DNA of 64,000 nt from Xanthomonas sacchari. GTDB taxonomy: Bacteria > Pseudomonadota > Gammaproteobacteria > Xanthomonadales > Xanthomonadaceae. A model generated the notes under the pieces. The model made no database searches, had not been told where the DNA came from, and was given only the letters and a program-made list of their open reading frames with translations. This document shows positions 32,837 to 45,583 of the stretch, in pieces; positions within the stretch are counted from its first letter, which is position 1, and each line of letters starts with the position of its first letter. Location: assembly GCF_040529065.1 (NCBI RefSeq), contig NZ_CP132343.1:4278001-4342000 (forward strand), given 5' to 3'. A program made the translations under genes and the position numbers.

Positions 32837-33112
32837 TCACCACTCCGCTTGCGCGCTGGCGGCGACGGGATCGCCGCGGGTGCCGATGGTCAGCTCCAAC
32901 CCCAGTGCCGCGCACCAGGCCAAGAGTTGTTCGACGCTCAACGCGTGGGCGTTCAGTTCCAGATGGGACACCCGCGACTGGCTCAGGCCAAGCCGGCCGG
33001 CCAGTGCAGCCTGGGTCAGTCCCTGGGCCTTGCGTGCGGCCTGCAGCGTCGCGCCAAGCTGCGTCGCGGTGACCAGAACGTGGCGTGTCGGCATTGGGGT
33101 GGTACCCGTCAT
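32837..33112 (-). CDS. hipB: HipB-type HTH antitoxin
   Basis: Up to 91 residues with an Xre/Cro helix-turn-helix: QLGATLQAARKAQGLTQAALAGRLGLSQSRVSHLELN (18-54). The C-terminus GTRGDPVAASAQAEW is flexible, as in HipB, where it inserts into HipA. Two starts are possible, ATG 33112 or ATG 33094 (MPTRHVLVTATQLG); neither has a strong Shine-Dalgarno sequence, and the shorter form looks like the usual HipB N-terminus. It should bind operators in the AT-rich promoter just upstream and repress hipBA. Confidence 0.9.
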   Translation of the reverse strand: MTGTTPMPTRHVLVTATQLGATLQAARKAQGLTQAALAGRLGLSQSRVSHLELNAHALSVEQLLAWCAALGLELTIGTRGDPVAASAQAEW

Positions 33113-33161
33113 TCAGCTAAAAGCAAAATACCTGAAAAACAAATAGAGTTCAAATAGCTGA
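33113..33161 (-). promoter_or_regulatory. hipBA promoter/operator region
   Basis: An AT-rich stretch upstream of hipB. It contains a perfect 7-bp inverted repeat, TCAGCTA (33113-33119) and TAGCTGA (33155-33161), separated by 35 bases. Two such half-sites would suit two HipB dimers. TATTTG and TATTTT hexamers within offer -10 candidates. Confidence 0.55.
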
Positions 33162-33762
33162 TATTTGGGTAAGCCAGCCCGATGTGTGCGCGACCCTCCT
33201 GCGCTGACGCCCAATGCCGAAGGTCGAGCACATGCATCACGATAGGGATGCGGCGCAGTGGGCGCGGAGGCGGGCTGAGCTGGCGAACGCGCCAGGCGCG
33301 GTGGCACGACCCGCCTGCCAATGGTGGAATTTGCTGGAAGCCTATAGGCGATGTCCTCGGCCTACCGCATCGGCAACGAAGCCTGGGCGCCTCGCCCTCC
33401 TTGGCACAATCACCGCACTTTCTGCGGTGATTGTGGCGGCCAATCGCCGCACAACGTCCGCATTGCCCACCCGGGCGGCCGATGCCCCACACCAAGCGGC
33501 TACGGTGCAACCTCGCACCTGCGTCGCTTCTTCGCTGCAGGCGGCAACACCGCCGCGGCCGTGATCAGCAGGGCGCCATTGGCCATATTGATCCGCACCT
33601 TGCCACCCATCGCGAAGCAGATGCCTTCCAGCCATAGGCCATACAAGCCCAGGTTTGGCACCTTGCCGCCCGCCCCGCATGCTTTCTGTGCAGATTAAGT
33701 CACCCCGCCCCCCGATGCCTGGAAAGGGCGGCCCAAGTCGTAATTTCCCATAACGGGAACAC
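33162..33762. other. Intergenic, no convincing gene; contains a 13-bp stem hairpin
   Basis: About 600 bases between two toxin-antitoxin operons. Open frames exist on both strands (for example 33214-33564 plus and 33342-34115 minus), but none has a recognised family, clear ribosome site or typical composition. At 33405-33435 CACAATCACCGCA and its exact complement are separated by CTTTC, giving a 13-bp perfect stem. The region may be a decayed gene or mobile remnant. Confidence 0.5.
33405..33435. repeat. Perfect 13-bp inverted repeat with 5-base loop
   Basis: CACAATCACCGCA / TGCGGTGATTGTG with loop CTTTC. There is no T-tract on either side, so it is not a classic terminator. It could be a transcribed structure, a protein-binding site or a mobile-element end. 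Confidence 0.7.
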
Positions 33763-33810
33763 TTGACCCCCACCATGGCTGCAGATAATATGTTCCCAAA
33801 TTGAGAACAT
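33763..33810 (+). promoter_or_regulatory. Promoter and operator of the HigB/HigA-ImmA/beta operon
   Basis: A -35 TTGACC (33763-33768), a 17-base spacer and a -10 TAATAT (33786-33791) form a good sigma-70 promoter. An inverted repeat ATGTTC (33790-33795) / GAACAT (33805-33810) overlaps the -10 and start region, six bases before the ATG. A related half-site, GGGAACA, lies further upstream at about 33755. This fits autorepression by the HTH antitoxin. Confidence 0.7.
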
Positions 33811-33815
33811 TTCAT

Positions 33816-34085
33816 ATGAAGCTTATTGGCCGCGACAAGCTGAAACGGGAGACCAAAGATGTCGATCGCTGGCTCCGCGGCTGGTGCTCGGAGGTAGCTC
33901 ACGCGCACTGGCGGCGGCCAGAAGACCTCACCGAACAGTTTCCGAACGCGCGAATGAGGCCCGGCGGCGACTTCCTCTTCCCGATCGGAACAAGCGGTTA
34001 TTGGCTGCGGCTCCAAGTCGCTTTCGCACAGGGCGTAGCCCTGATCCTCGAGATGAATAACAGCGACAATCTCTATGACTGCTAA
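33816..34085 (+). CDS. higB: HigB-type toxin (RelE-superfamily mRNA interferase)
   Basis: An 89-residue protein, MKLIGRDKLKRETKDVDRWLRGWCSEVAHAHWRRPEDL, followed by FPNARMRPGGDFLFPIG and YWLRLQVAFAQGVALIL. This resembles the HigB_toxin family (PF09907), where a VDxWLxxW...W-x-x-P-x-D-L pattern and a basic RLQVAF strand are typical. HigB cleaves mRNA on the ribosome. The start is ATG 33816, six bases after the operator palindrome; an upstream TTG is less likely. It overlaps the next gene by 11 bases. In the family toxin-first order is normal for higBA. Its base composition is less GC-rich than the surrounding chromosome. Confidence 0.82.
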   Translation: MKLIGRDKLKRETKDVDRWLRGWCSEVAHAHWRRPEDLTEQFPNARMRPGGDFLFPIGTSGYWLRLQVAFAQGVALILEMNNSDNLYDC

Positions 34086-35289
34086 GGTTATCCGCACCGA
34101 AGAGCAGTACCTCACCTACCTAAGGGAGGTACAGGAGCTCATGGCGCGCCAGCCCACAGCTGGTTCCACGGATGGCGACCGGCTTGAACTCCTTACCGTT
34201 CTGATCGAGGCATACGAGAACAGCAAGTTTCCGATTGAAGCCCCCGACCCCGTCGACGCTATCCTCTTCCGGATGCAGGAAAAGGGTCTTAAACAAGCCG
34301 ATCTCGTTCCATATTTTGGTACGCGCAGCCGTGTATCCGAGGTACTGGGTCGGAAGCGTCCACTTACGGTCCAGATGATCCGGGCGCTTTCCATTGGGCT
34401 CGGCATCTCGGCTGAGACGCTGATTGGCCTGTCGGTTCCGGAAGATCACGCTACATCGGGCAAGGCGGACATAGATTGGTCAAAGTTTCCCTTTAAGGAA
34501 ATGGCACGTCGCGGGTGGCTGTCAGACCTATCCGCGAAAGCGAAGACCGGCATCGAAGAGATGGTGAAGGGGTTCATCGAGGACGCTGGGCTCCAGTTCG
34601 GGGCAGCCGCATTCCGCCGTAGCATCGTCGGTGAAGCGGCCTCCCCCACGACTAGGTATGCGCTCTACGCGTGGCTTGCTCGCGTAATCCAGCGAGCGCG
34701 CGCCCTGAAGCCGAGGTTAGGCCCCTTTGAGGCAGAGAAGCTGACCGCGAGCTTCCTGCGTGAGCTCGCCCAGCTGAGCTGGTCGGAGCGAGGGCCACTT
34801 CTGGCAGTGGAGTTCTTGGAACGTCACGGCATCGCCGTGGTAATCGAACCTCACCTCAAGGGGACTCAGCTCGACGGCGCTGCGCTGAGGGACGTGGACG
34901 GCACTCCCATCGTCGGGTTGACCCTGCGATATGACAGACTCGACAACTTCTGGTTCACACTGGTCCACGAGGTTGCGCACGTCTGGAAGCACGTTGGCAA
35001 CGACGAGGCTTTCTTAGACGACTTGGATGCGTCGTCCGAAGACAGGCGAGAGGCAGAGGCGAACAGACTAGCGCGCGAGGCTTTCATTCCGAGGGTCATA
35101 TGGCGCCGGAGCGAAGCGTATCTTTCCCCAAGCAGGGAGACGATCGAAAAGCTAGCAAGAGAGCTTCGGATACACCCAGCAATCGTCGCCGGCAGACTCC
35201 GAAAGGAATCCAGTAACTACACGGCATTCTCTGATTTGGTTGGTCAGCAGAAAGTGCGGTCTTTCTTTCCTTCTTCGAGTGAGGTGTGA
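34075..35289 (+). CDS. HigA-like HTH antitoxin fused to ImmA/IrrE metallopeptidase
   Basis: A 404-residue fusion. Residues 1-120 are HigA-like: an N-terminal helical segment (IRTEEQYLTYLREVQELM, then DRLELLTVLIEAYE) and an HTH (GLKQADLVPYFGTRSRVSEVLGRKRPLTVQMIRALS, 71-106). Residues ~225-340 carry an ImmA/IrrE zinc peptidase: HEVAH at 298-302 and the downstream EAEANRLAREAFIP (327-340) that supplies the third ligand. HigA antitoxins are normally ~100 residues. ImmA/IrrE enzymes cut regulators in response to damage or phage signals. A plausible model is that the peptidase half senses stress and inactivates the antitoxin half. It is translationally coupled to HigB (11-base overlap) and followed after one base by the beta-family gene. 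Confidence 0.85.
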   Translation: MTAKVIRTEEQYLTYLREVQELMARQPTAGSTDGDRLELLTVLIEAYENSKFPIEAPDPVDAILFRMQEKGLKQADLVPYFGTRSRVSEVLGRKRPLTVQMIRALSIGLGISAETLIGLSVPEDHATSGKADIDWSKFPFKEMARRGWLSDLSAKAKTGIEEMVKGFIEDAGLQFGAAAFRRSIVGEAASPTTRYALYAWLARVIQRARALKPRLGPFEAEKLTASFLRELAQLSWSERGPLLAVEFLERHGIAVVIEPHLKGTQLDGAALRDVDGTPIVGLTLRYDRLDNFWFTLVHEVAHVWKHVGNDEAFLDDLDASSEDRREAEANRLAREAFIPRVIWRRSEAYLSPSRETIEKLARELRIHPAIVAGRLRKESSNYTAFSDLVGQQKVRSFFPSSSEV

Positions 35290-35290
35290 C

Positions 35291-36421
35291 ATGGCTCCGA
35301 CTTATCTCCCGATTCTGAAGTCTCTGACGAGCGAGTACGAAGCATCAAAGCATCTCAACGCAGCACACGCTGCGGTCATCCACCCACTCTTCGACGTTCC
35401 CGTCATCAGTGAGAACCGGCAGAAGGCTAAGAAGTACCAGAACAGCTTCACGCCGGAGGCGGACTACCTGGACGAGGTCGCTGAGAGCATTGCCAAATAT
35501 TGGAAGGGCGACTTGGTGCTTGCCGATGCCTTCAACTGGGCGCCTGACGCCACGGTAGAAACCGGCGAGCATGCGCTTTCCTACCTCTATGCAAGCCTCA
35601 AGGGGCAGGGCGTAACGGTGGCACCGGTGGTGGGATACGACCGTTGGGACGACCCGATCTATCAACTTGCGATGCGCGGCCTTGATTTGTCGGGCGCTCC
35701 CTACGTCTGTCTCCGGCTCGAGGCCAGTGCGGTCGAGGATGCTGCAGAGCCGGACATCTTCCACGAGCGCATGCAGGAGATGCTGGAGGACATGCAGCTG
35801 AGTCCGGCGGAGTGCGCCGTACTGCTTGACCTTGGCGACTTGACGAGTAAGCCGCTAATCGAAATCACCAGCGATGCAGCGCGCGTGCTGGAATTGCTCA
35901 GCGAGTATGGATTCCGGTACATCGCCACCGCAGGATCGTCGATGCCCAAGTCTGTCGACTTGGCGGTCAAAAAGAAGGACAGCACTGCGAAGGTAATCCG
36001 CAAGGAGATGCTGCTGTGGCAGGCGCTCCGCACTGAATTCAGCGGTGCTCCCTTGGTGTTCGGGGACTATGGTGTACGCGGTCCCGGCTCGAATGATGCC
36101 ATTCGCAATCCTAACGCCAACGCAAAGATCCGATACACGTGCGACAAGGCGTTCCTTGTCTCGCGCGGCCACTCGGTTGCGGGAGGTTGGGCATTGCAGA
36201 TGCAGGCCGTTGCGGCTGAAATCGCCAACGCACAAGAGTTTCTGCCCGGCTTTAGCTGGGGCGACCAGGCCATCGCCGATTGCAGCAACGGCTTGCCTGT
36301 GAAGAATGGTCACGGAAAGTGGATCGCGTACGATACCAGCCATCACTTGGCGTTTGTCGTCGAAGAGGTGCGGGAGTTCGAGCGTGTATTGGCCTCGGCC
36401 ACCACCGACACTACAGCCTAA
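35291..36421 (+). CDS. Beta-family protein (T4 beta-protein-like)
   Basis: A 376-residue protein starting MAPTYLPILKSLTSEYEA with GAGGTG seven bases upstream. It resembles the beta protein family (PF14350), which begins Y-x-P-I-L-K-x-x-x-x-E and has repeated TIM-barrel-like blocks: ADYLDEVAESIAKYWKG, APVVGYDRWDDP, VCLRLEASAVED, LLDLGDLTSKPL, YIATAGSSMPKSV and FGDYGVRGPGSNDAIRNPNANAKIRYT. Family members occur in phages and in accessory regions of bacteria, with no settled function. Here it is the third gene of the HigB/HigA-ImmA operon, one base from its neighbour, so it probably acts with that module. The gene ends 29 bases before the 3' end of the convergent tRNA-Ile gene. Confidence 0.8.
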   Translation: MAPTYLPILKSLTSEYEASKHLNAAHAAVIHPLFDVPVISENRQKAKKYQNSFTPEADYLDEVAESIAKYWKGDLVLADAFNWAPDATVETGEHALSYLYASLKGQGVTVAPVVGYDRWDDPIYQLAMRGLDLSGAPYVCLRLEASAVEDAAEPDIFHERMQEMLEDMQLSPAECAVLLDLGDLTSKPLIEITSDAARVLELLSEYGFRYIATAGSSMPKSVDLAVKKKDSTAKVIRKEMLLWQALRTEFSGAPLVFGDYGVRGPGSNDAIRNPNANAKIRYTCDKAFLVSRGHSVAGGWALQMQAVAAEIANAQEFLPGFSWGDQAIADCSNGLPVKNGHGKWIAYDTSHHLAFVVEEVREFERVLASATTDTTA

Positions 36422-36450
36422 TACAGGCTTACCTGATCCTTCATGCACGA

Positions 36451-36526
36451 TGGTGGGCCCACCAGGATTCGAACCTGGAACCAAAGGATTATGAGTCCTC
36501 TGCTCTAACCGTTGAGCTATAGGCCC
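36451..36526 (-). tRNA. ileX: tRNA-Ile(CAT), lysidine-type
   Basis: A 76-nt tRNA on the minus strand with encoded CCA (36451-36453). The acceptor GGGCCTA pairs with the 3' TGGGCCC side, the D-loop reads AGCTCAACGGTTAGAGC, the anticodon loop is CTCATAA with anticodon CAT, and the T arm has GGTTCGAATCC. A CAT anticodon with a GACTCATAATC stem matches the isoleucine tRNA whose C34 is changed to lysidine by TilS to read AUA, rather than elongator or initiator Met. Confidence 0.92.
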
Positions 36527-36891
36527 GGACGCGTCCGGAGCGGGCGGGCGATGCGTTGCCGCCGGCTTGGCGCCTCTGGCGTGCGTGCAGAGGAAGGCGC
36601 CGAGGCGGGCGTGAGTTTACCGGTCGGGGTGGTGGGCTGTCTGCCCGGGGCGGTAGACGGGGCCGAGAATTGCTCTCGGCCTGTGGCCTCAGCGAACTGA
36701 GCGCCAAGGACTGCACGTGATCGGTGCGCATCCTTGGCATCTCGGGTGCTTGCGGCTCGGGGCTGACAGTCAATCGGGAAAGCGTCGGGACTGAAGTCCC
36801 TCCCACAACAGCCGGCTTCTCTCCGAACAGCCGGCTCTTCCCGCCCTCTAGCCGTGCTCCCTCTAGCCGCGGCCCCTTCTGGTCTCTCGCC
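36527..36891. other. Intergenic with one isolated REP unit
   Basis: About 365 bases between the tRNA and glgB. It holds one unpaired GTCGGGACTGAAGTCCCTCC unit (36784-36807), the same flavour as at 10786. It is expected to contain the tRNA promoter. No coding sequence is seen. Confidence 0.6.
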
Positions 36892-39071
36892 CTACTCCTC
36901 CACACCCAGCACCAACACCGCCAACGGCGGGATGGTCAGCGACAGCGACGCCGGATGCCCATGCGCCCCGACGTTCTCGGCACGCACGCTACCGCCGTTG
37001 CCCGTGTTGCTGCCGCCGTAGATCTCGCTGTCGGAGTTGAGCAGTTCGCGCCAGCGGCCGCCACGGGGCACGCCGATGCGGTAGCCGTGGTGCACCTGCG
37101 GGGTGAGGTTGGCCACCACCAGCAGCGGCGTGTCGCCGCTGCGGGCCTTGCGCAGGTAGGCGAACAGGCTGTTGCCGGCGTCGTCGCCGATGACCCAGGC
37201 GAAGCCTTCGGGTTCGTCGTCGCGGGCGTGCAGTGCGGGGTGTTCGGCGTAGAGGCGGTTGAGGTCGCGAACCAGGCGCTGGATGCCCCGGTGGTTGGGT
37301 TGGTCGAGAAGGTGCCAGGGCAGCGCGGCATCGTGGTTCCACTCGGTGGGCTGGGCGATCTCGCAGCCCATGAACAGCAGTTTGCGCCCGGGGTGGGTGT
37401 ACATGTAGCCGAGGTAGGCGCGCAGGTTGGCGAAGCGCTGCCAGTCGTCGCCGGGCATGCGGCCAAGCAGGGACCGCTTGCCGTGCACCACTTCGTCGTG
37501 GGAGATGGGCAGCATGAAACGCTCGGAATACGCGTAGACCATGCTGAAGGTCATCTCGCCGTGGTGGTAGCGGCGGTAGATCGGGTCCAGTTCGATGTAG
37601 TGCAGGCTGTCGTGCATCCAGCCCATGTTCCACTTGTAGTTAAAACCCAGTCCACCGTGGGCGAGGTCGGCGGTGACGCCGGGCCAGGCGGTGGATTCTT
37701 CGGCGATGGTCATGGCGCCGGGCGCCTGCTCGGCCACCACCTGGTTGAGCCGGCGCAGGAAGGCGATGCTCTCGTAGTTCTCGCGGCCGCCGTGGATGTT
37801 GGGCACCCACTCGCCGGCGTTGCGGCTGTAGTCGCGGTAGAGCATGGAGGCGACCGCGTCCACGCGCAGGCCGTCGACGTGGTAGCGCTGCAGGAACTCC
37901 AGCGCGCTGGCGATCAGGAAGCCGGAAACTTCGCGACGGCCGTGGTTGTAAATGAGCGTGTTCCAGTCGCGGTGGAAGCCTTCGCGCGGGTCGGCGTGTT
38001 CGTACAGGGCAGTGCCGTCGAAATGGGCCAGGCCGTGCGCGTCGGTGGGGAAATGTGCCGGCACCCAGTCGACGATGACGCCGATGTCCTCGCGGTGGCA
38101 GCGATCGACGAAGCGGGCGAAGCCTTCCGGACTGCCGAAGCGCGCGGTCGGCGCGAACAGGCCCAGCGGCTGGTAGCCCCAGGAGCCGCCGAACGGATGC
38201 TCGGTGACCGGCAGCAGTTCGATGTGGGTGAAGCCCATGTCGGCCACATAGGGAATCAGCCGCTCGGCCAGTGCGTCCCAGTCGAGCATGCTGCCGTTGG
38301 CGGCGTGCATCCACGAGCCGGCGTGCACTTCGTACACGCTGATCGGCGCCTGCGGGGCGTGGCGGCGCGCGCGCGTGGCCATCCAGGCGTCGTCGCGCCA
38401 CTGGAACGGCGTGGGGTCGGCGACGATGGAGGCGGTGCCGGGCGCCAGTTCGGCCTGGCGCGCGACCGGGTCGGCCTTGGCCGGTAGTTCTTCGCCGCGC
38501 GGGCCGCGCAGGGCGAACTTGTAGCGCGCGCCGGGGCCGACACCCGGCACGAACAGTTCCCACACGCCGGCCTGGTGACGCAGGCGCATCGGGTGGCGGC
38601 GCGCGTCCCAGCTGTTGAAGTCGCCGATCACCGCCACGCGCGAGGCGTTGGGCGCCCACACCGCGAAGCGGGTGCCGCGTTCGCCGTCGACCTCGACCAC
38701 GTTCGCGCCCAGCGCGTCGGCCAGGTGCAGGTGATGGCCTTCGGCAATCAGGTGCAGGTCGAAGTCGCTGAGCTGCGGGCCGAACGCGTAGGCGTCGGCG
38801 GTGTCCTGCTCGCCGCCGGGCCAGCGGATGCGCAGGCGGTAGCGCCCCTCGCCCGGCAGTTCGGCGTGGAAGAAGCCTTCCGGCCCCTGCTGCAGCGGCA
38901 CTTCGCTGCCGTCCTCCAGCACCGCCAGCACCGCATCGGCGCCCGGCTGGTAGCTGCGCAGCACCCGCGCCTCGCCGAGGCGATGCGCGCCCAGCACGGC
39001 GAACGGGTCGCCGTGGCGGGCGGTGGCGAAGGCGCGTTGCGTCGCGTCGTCCCAGACGTGGACGGCATCAC

Positions 39072-39075
<4 letters not shown>
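36892..39075 (-). CDS. glgB: 1,4-alpha-glucan branching enzyme
   Basis: A 727-residue GH13 enzyme that adds alpha-1,6 branches to alpha-glucan. Domain order is an N1 beta-sandwich (~1-110), CBM48 (~115-220: [21 protein letters not shown]), the GH13 barrel (~245-600) and a C-terminal beta domain. The catalytic residues are the nucleophile D406 in [12 protein letters not shown] and acid/base E459 in [11 protein letters not shown], close to positions 405/458 of E. coli GlgB; the transition-state Asp lies in [13 protein letters not shown] 39075 is chosen because it overlaps the TreS stop as ATGA. It is the last gene of the glgE-treS-glgB transcript and branches the polymer made by GlgE. Confidence 0.96.
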
Positions 39076-42421
<3,346 letters not shown>

Positions 42422-42425
<4 letters not shown>

Positions 42426-45400
42426 GCAGGAACTCCGGCGCGGATGCGCCACAGGGAGAACGGCCGCGACGGATCGAGGCGGATGTGTTGGGTCTTGCCG
42501 TACCAGGTGAAGTCGTGGCCGTCCCACAGGTCGCGCACGGCGACGCTGGCGTGGTCGGGCAGGCCCAGTTCCCACAGCGGCACTTCGATCTGCGCGTTCT
42601 GCGCCGCATGCGGATCCAGGCTCACCGCCACCAGCACCAGGCTGCGCCCGCGCGCCAAGTGCGCTTCATCGAGGAACTTACCGAAGTACAGCACCTGCTC
42701 GTTGTGCGCGACGTAGAAGCGCGTGCCCAGGTGCGACTGCAGTTCCGGATGCTGGCGGCGCAGCAGGTTGAGGCGGGTGATCTCCTCCACGATGTCGCCC
42801 GGTGCGCGCTCGGGCCACACGCGCAACTGGTATTTCTCCGAGTCGAGGTATTCCTCCTTGCCCGGCAGCGGCGTGGCCTCGCACAGCTCGAAGCCCTGGT
42901 ACATGCCCCACAGCCCGGACAGCGTGGTCGCCAGCGCGGCGCGGATCAGGTGCCCGCTGCGCCCGCTGTGCTGCAGGAACAGCGGATTGATGTCCGGCGT
43001 ATTGACGAAGAAGTGCGGGCGGAAGCACTCGATGGGCGCGCCGCTGTTGAGTTCCTCGATGTAGGCCTGCAGTTCGGCCTTGTGCTGGCGCCAGGTGAAA
43101 TAGGTGTAGGACTGCGAAAAGCCGACCTTGGCCAGCCGGTACATCGGCTTGGGCCGGGTGAAGGCCTCGGACAGGAACACCACTTGCGGATGGCGCCCGC
43201 GCACCTCGGCGATCAGCCATTCCCAGAACGGGAACGGCTTGGTGTGCGGGTTGTCGACGCGGAACAGGGTGACGCCTTCGTTGACCCAGAACAGCACCGC
43301 ATCGCGCAGCGCGTTCCACAGCGCCGGCACCGCGCCACTGGCGTAGAAGTCGACGTTGACGATGTCCTGGTATTTCTTCGGCGGGTTCTCCGCGTACGGG
43401 ATGGAACCGTCGGCGCGCCAGGTGAACCAGTCCGGGTGGTCGCGCAGCCACGGATGGTCCGGCGCGCACTGGATGGCGAAGTCCAGGGCCAGCTCCAGGC
43501 CGTGCTCGGCCGCGGCCGCGCGCAGGCGGCGAAAACCGTCGAGCCCGCCCAGCTCCGGATGCACCTCGGTATGCCCGCCTTCGGCCGAGCCGATCGCATA
43601 CGGGCTGCCGGGTTCGCCCGGCTCGGCGGTCACCGCGTTGTTGCGGCCCTTGCGGTTCTTCTCGCCGATAGGATGGATCGGCGGCATGTACAGCACGTCG
43701 AAGCCCATCGCCTGGATGTGCGGCAGCCGCGCGATCACGTCGTCGAAGGTGCCGTGGCGCTGCGGATCGCCGCTCTGCGAGCGCGGGAACAGTTCGTACC
43801 AGCTGGCGAAGTGCGCGGCGCGGCGTTCGGCCTCGACCCGGAAGGTCATCGGATATTCGGTGCGGAACGGCTTGGCGTCGGCGCGCGCCATCGCGTCGGC
43901 GGTGTCGGGTTCGAGCAGCAACTGCGCCTTCTCGGCCAGGTCGTCGGTGCGGGCGATGCGGGTGGCGATGGCCTTCAGCCGCGTGGCCAGCGCGCCGCGG
44001 CTACGGCCACGTGCGGCCTCGACCTGGGCCAATGCTTCCTGCACGTCCACCGGCAGCAGGGTGCCGGCGGCACGCTTCTTTTCCAGGTCGGCGTGGGTGG
44101 TGGCGTACACATCGCGCCAGGCTTCGATGCGGAACTCGTAGCGGCCCAGGCGTTGCAGCGGGAACTCGCCGCGCCAGCGGTCGTTGCCGAGCGCGCGCAT
44201 CGGCGTGCTGGACCAGGTGCGTGCATCGGCGGCGCGCCACAACAGCGCCACGGCAATGCGATCGTGGCCGTCGCAGAACGCATCGGCTTCCACGCACACG
44301 CGGTCGCCGACGGTGCGCTTGACCGGGAAGCGCCCGTCGTCCACCGACGGCGTCACCGCCTCGATGCACACCCGCGCCTCGCCGGCGGCGACCTCGGCCG
44401 GTGTGCGCGCGCGCGCGGCGGTCAGCACCGGGCGCGCCGGCAGGCTGCGGTAGATGCGCACCTCGCCCGCTTCCAGGGTACCGCCCTGCTCGCCCTGGAT
44501 CGGCTCGCCATGGTCGCTGAGCAGGCCTTCGCTGTCGCCGAGCAGGCGCAGCAACGCCGGCCCCGGTACCGGCAGCAGGTGGTCGCGGTCGCTGTTCAGT
44601 AGCACCAGCCAGGGCGCGGCGTCCAGCGGTTCCACCGCCACCGCGGTGAGCGCGCCGTCGCGCAGCAGCGGACGCAGGCGCAGCGACGCGGTGGCGTCGG
44701 GCAGCGATGCGGCCGGCGCGGACGCATCGCTCTCGGAGGATCCGTGCTGCGCAGACGCTGGCTGCCCGTGTTCCGTCGGTGTGTCCTGCGCGGCGATCGC
44801 CCAGACCCCACCGAACGCGGCGGCCAGGCGCTGCCGCTGCGCGCGTGGCAAGGGCAGTGGCGTATCCGAGGCCGTCTCGGCGTCGACGGTGGCGACCACG
44901 CAACGCGCCAGCGCACGCAGGGCGCTGTCCTCATCGAAGAACCAGTCGCCGCGGCCGTCCCACCAGGCCAGCGAGGAGAACGCGGCATCGAAGCCGGCGC
45001 CGGCCAGTCCACGCAAGGCATCCAGGCCCAACCCGGGCGTCCAGGCCAGCAGCCGCGCCTGCGGCGCCTGTGCGTGGACCCCGTCGATCAGCGTGCGCCA
45101 CAACGGCGCCGGAATGCGCTCGGGCTGCAGCACGCGGAAGCCGGCCACGCCGCTGCGCAGCCAGTCGACCAGGCGCGCACTCCACCACTGCGCCAGGCCC
45201 GCCCCTTCTTCCGCAGAGGCGAAGCGGCCCACCGCAATATCCGGCGCGGCACGTTCGGCGCGCGGATCCGGCAGCGCCGAGCTGCGCGCGCGGAACCAAT
45301 GTGGGTGTTCCTGCAGCAGGCGGCTGCCGCCGCCGATCTCGTCGATGCGCAGGTCCAGCAGCACGCGCAGCCCATGCTGCTCGGCCCGCTGCAGCCAGTG

Positions 45401-45583
45401 GCGCAACTGTGTCTGGCCCACCGCGTCGTCGGCTGCGGGGTCGTGAAGACGGCCCTGCGCATCCTGTGCGAACGGATTGGGCAAGACAATGTGATCGCAG
45501 CCCTGTGCCTGCGCCGCCGCCATGGCCGCGTCCAGCACGGCCGCATCGTGAGGAGGAAAGGGGGACAGCAGGCAGACATGCAT
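42422..45583 (-). CDS. glgE: GlgE maltosyltransferase with an extra N-terminal domain
   Basis: A 1053-residue protein, about 380 longer than Streptomyces or mycobacterial GlgE. The C-terminal ~670 residues are standard GlgE: the S/N domain ([22 protein letters not shown]), [39 protein letters not shown], nucleophile D in [17 protein letters not shown], and [27 protein letters not shown]. The N-terminal ~380 residues ([58 protein letters not shown]) look like a degenerate GH13 barrel without a clear catalytic set. GlgE extends alpha-1,4-glucan from maltose-1-phosphate. ATG 45583 has AGGAGG-like bases upstream (GAGGAGG is on the opposite strand), so the start is chosen by family fit. Confidence 0.9.

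Noticed and set aside
33342..34115. 257-codon minus-strand frame across the gap and higB
   Set aside because: It overlaps the HigB promoter and gene, has no ribosome site and no recognised family.
36422..36526. tRNA-Ile 3' end as the attachment site of an integrated element
   Set aside because: No direct repeat of the tRNA 3' end and no integrase gene was seen in the flanking DNA of this window.
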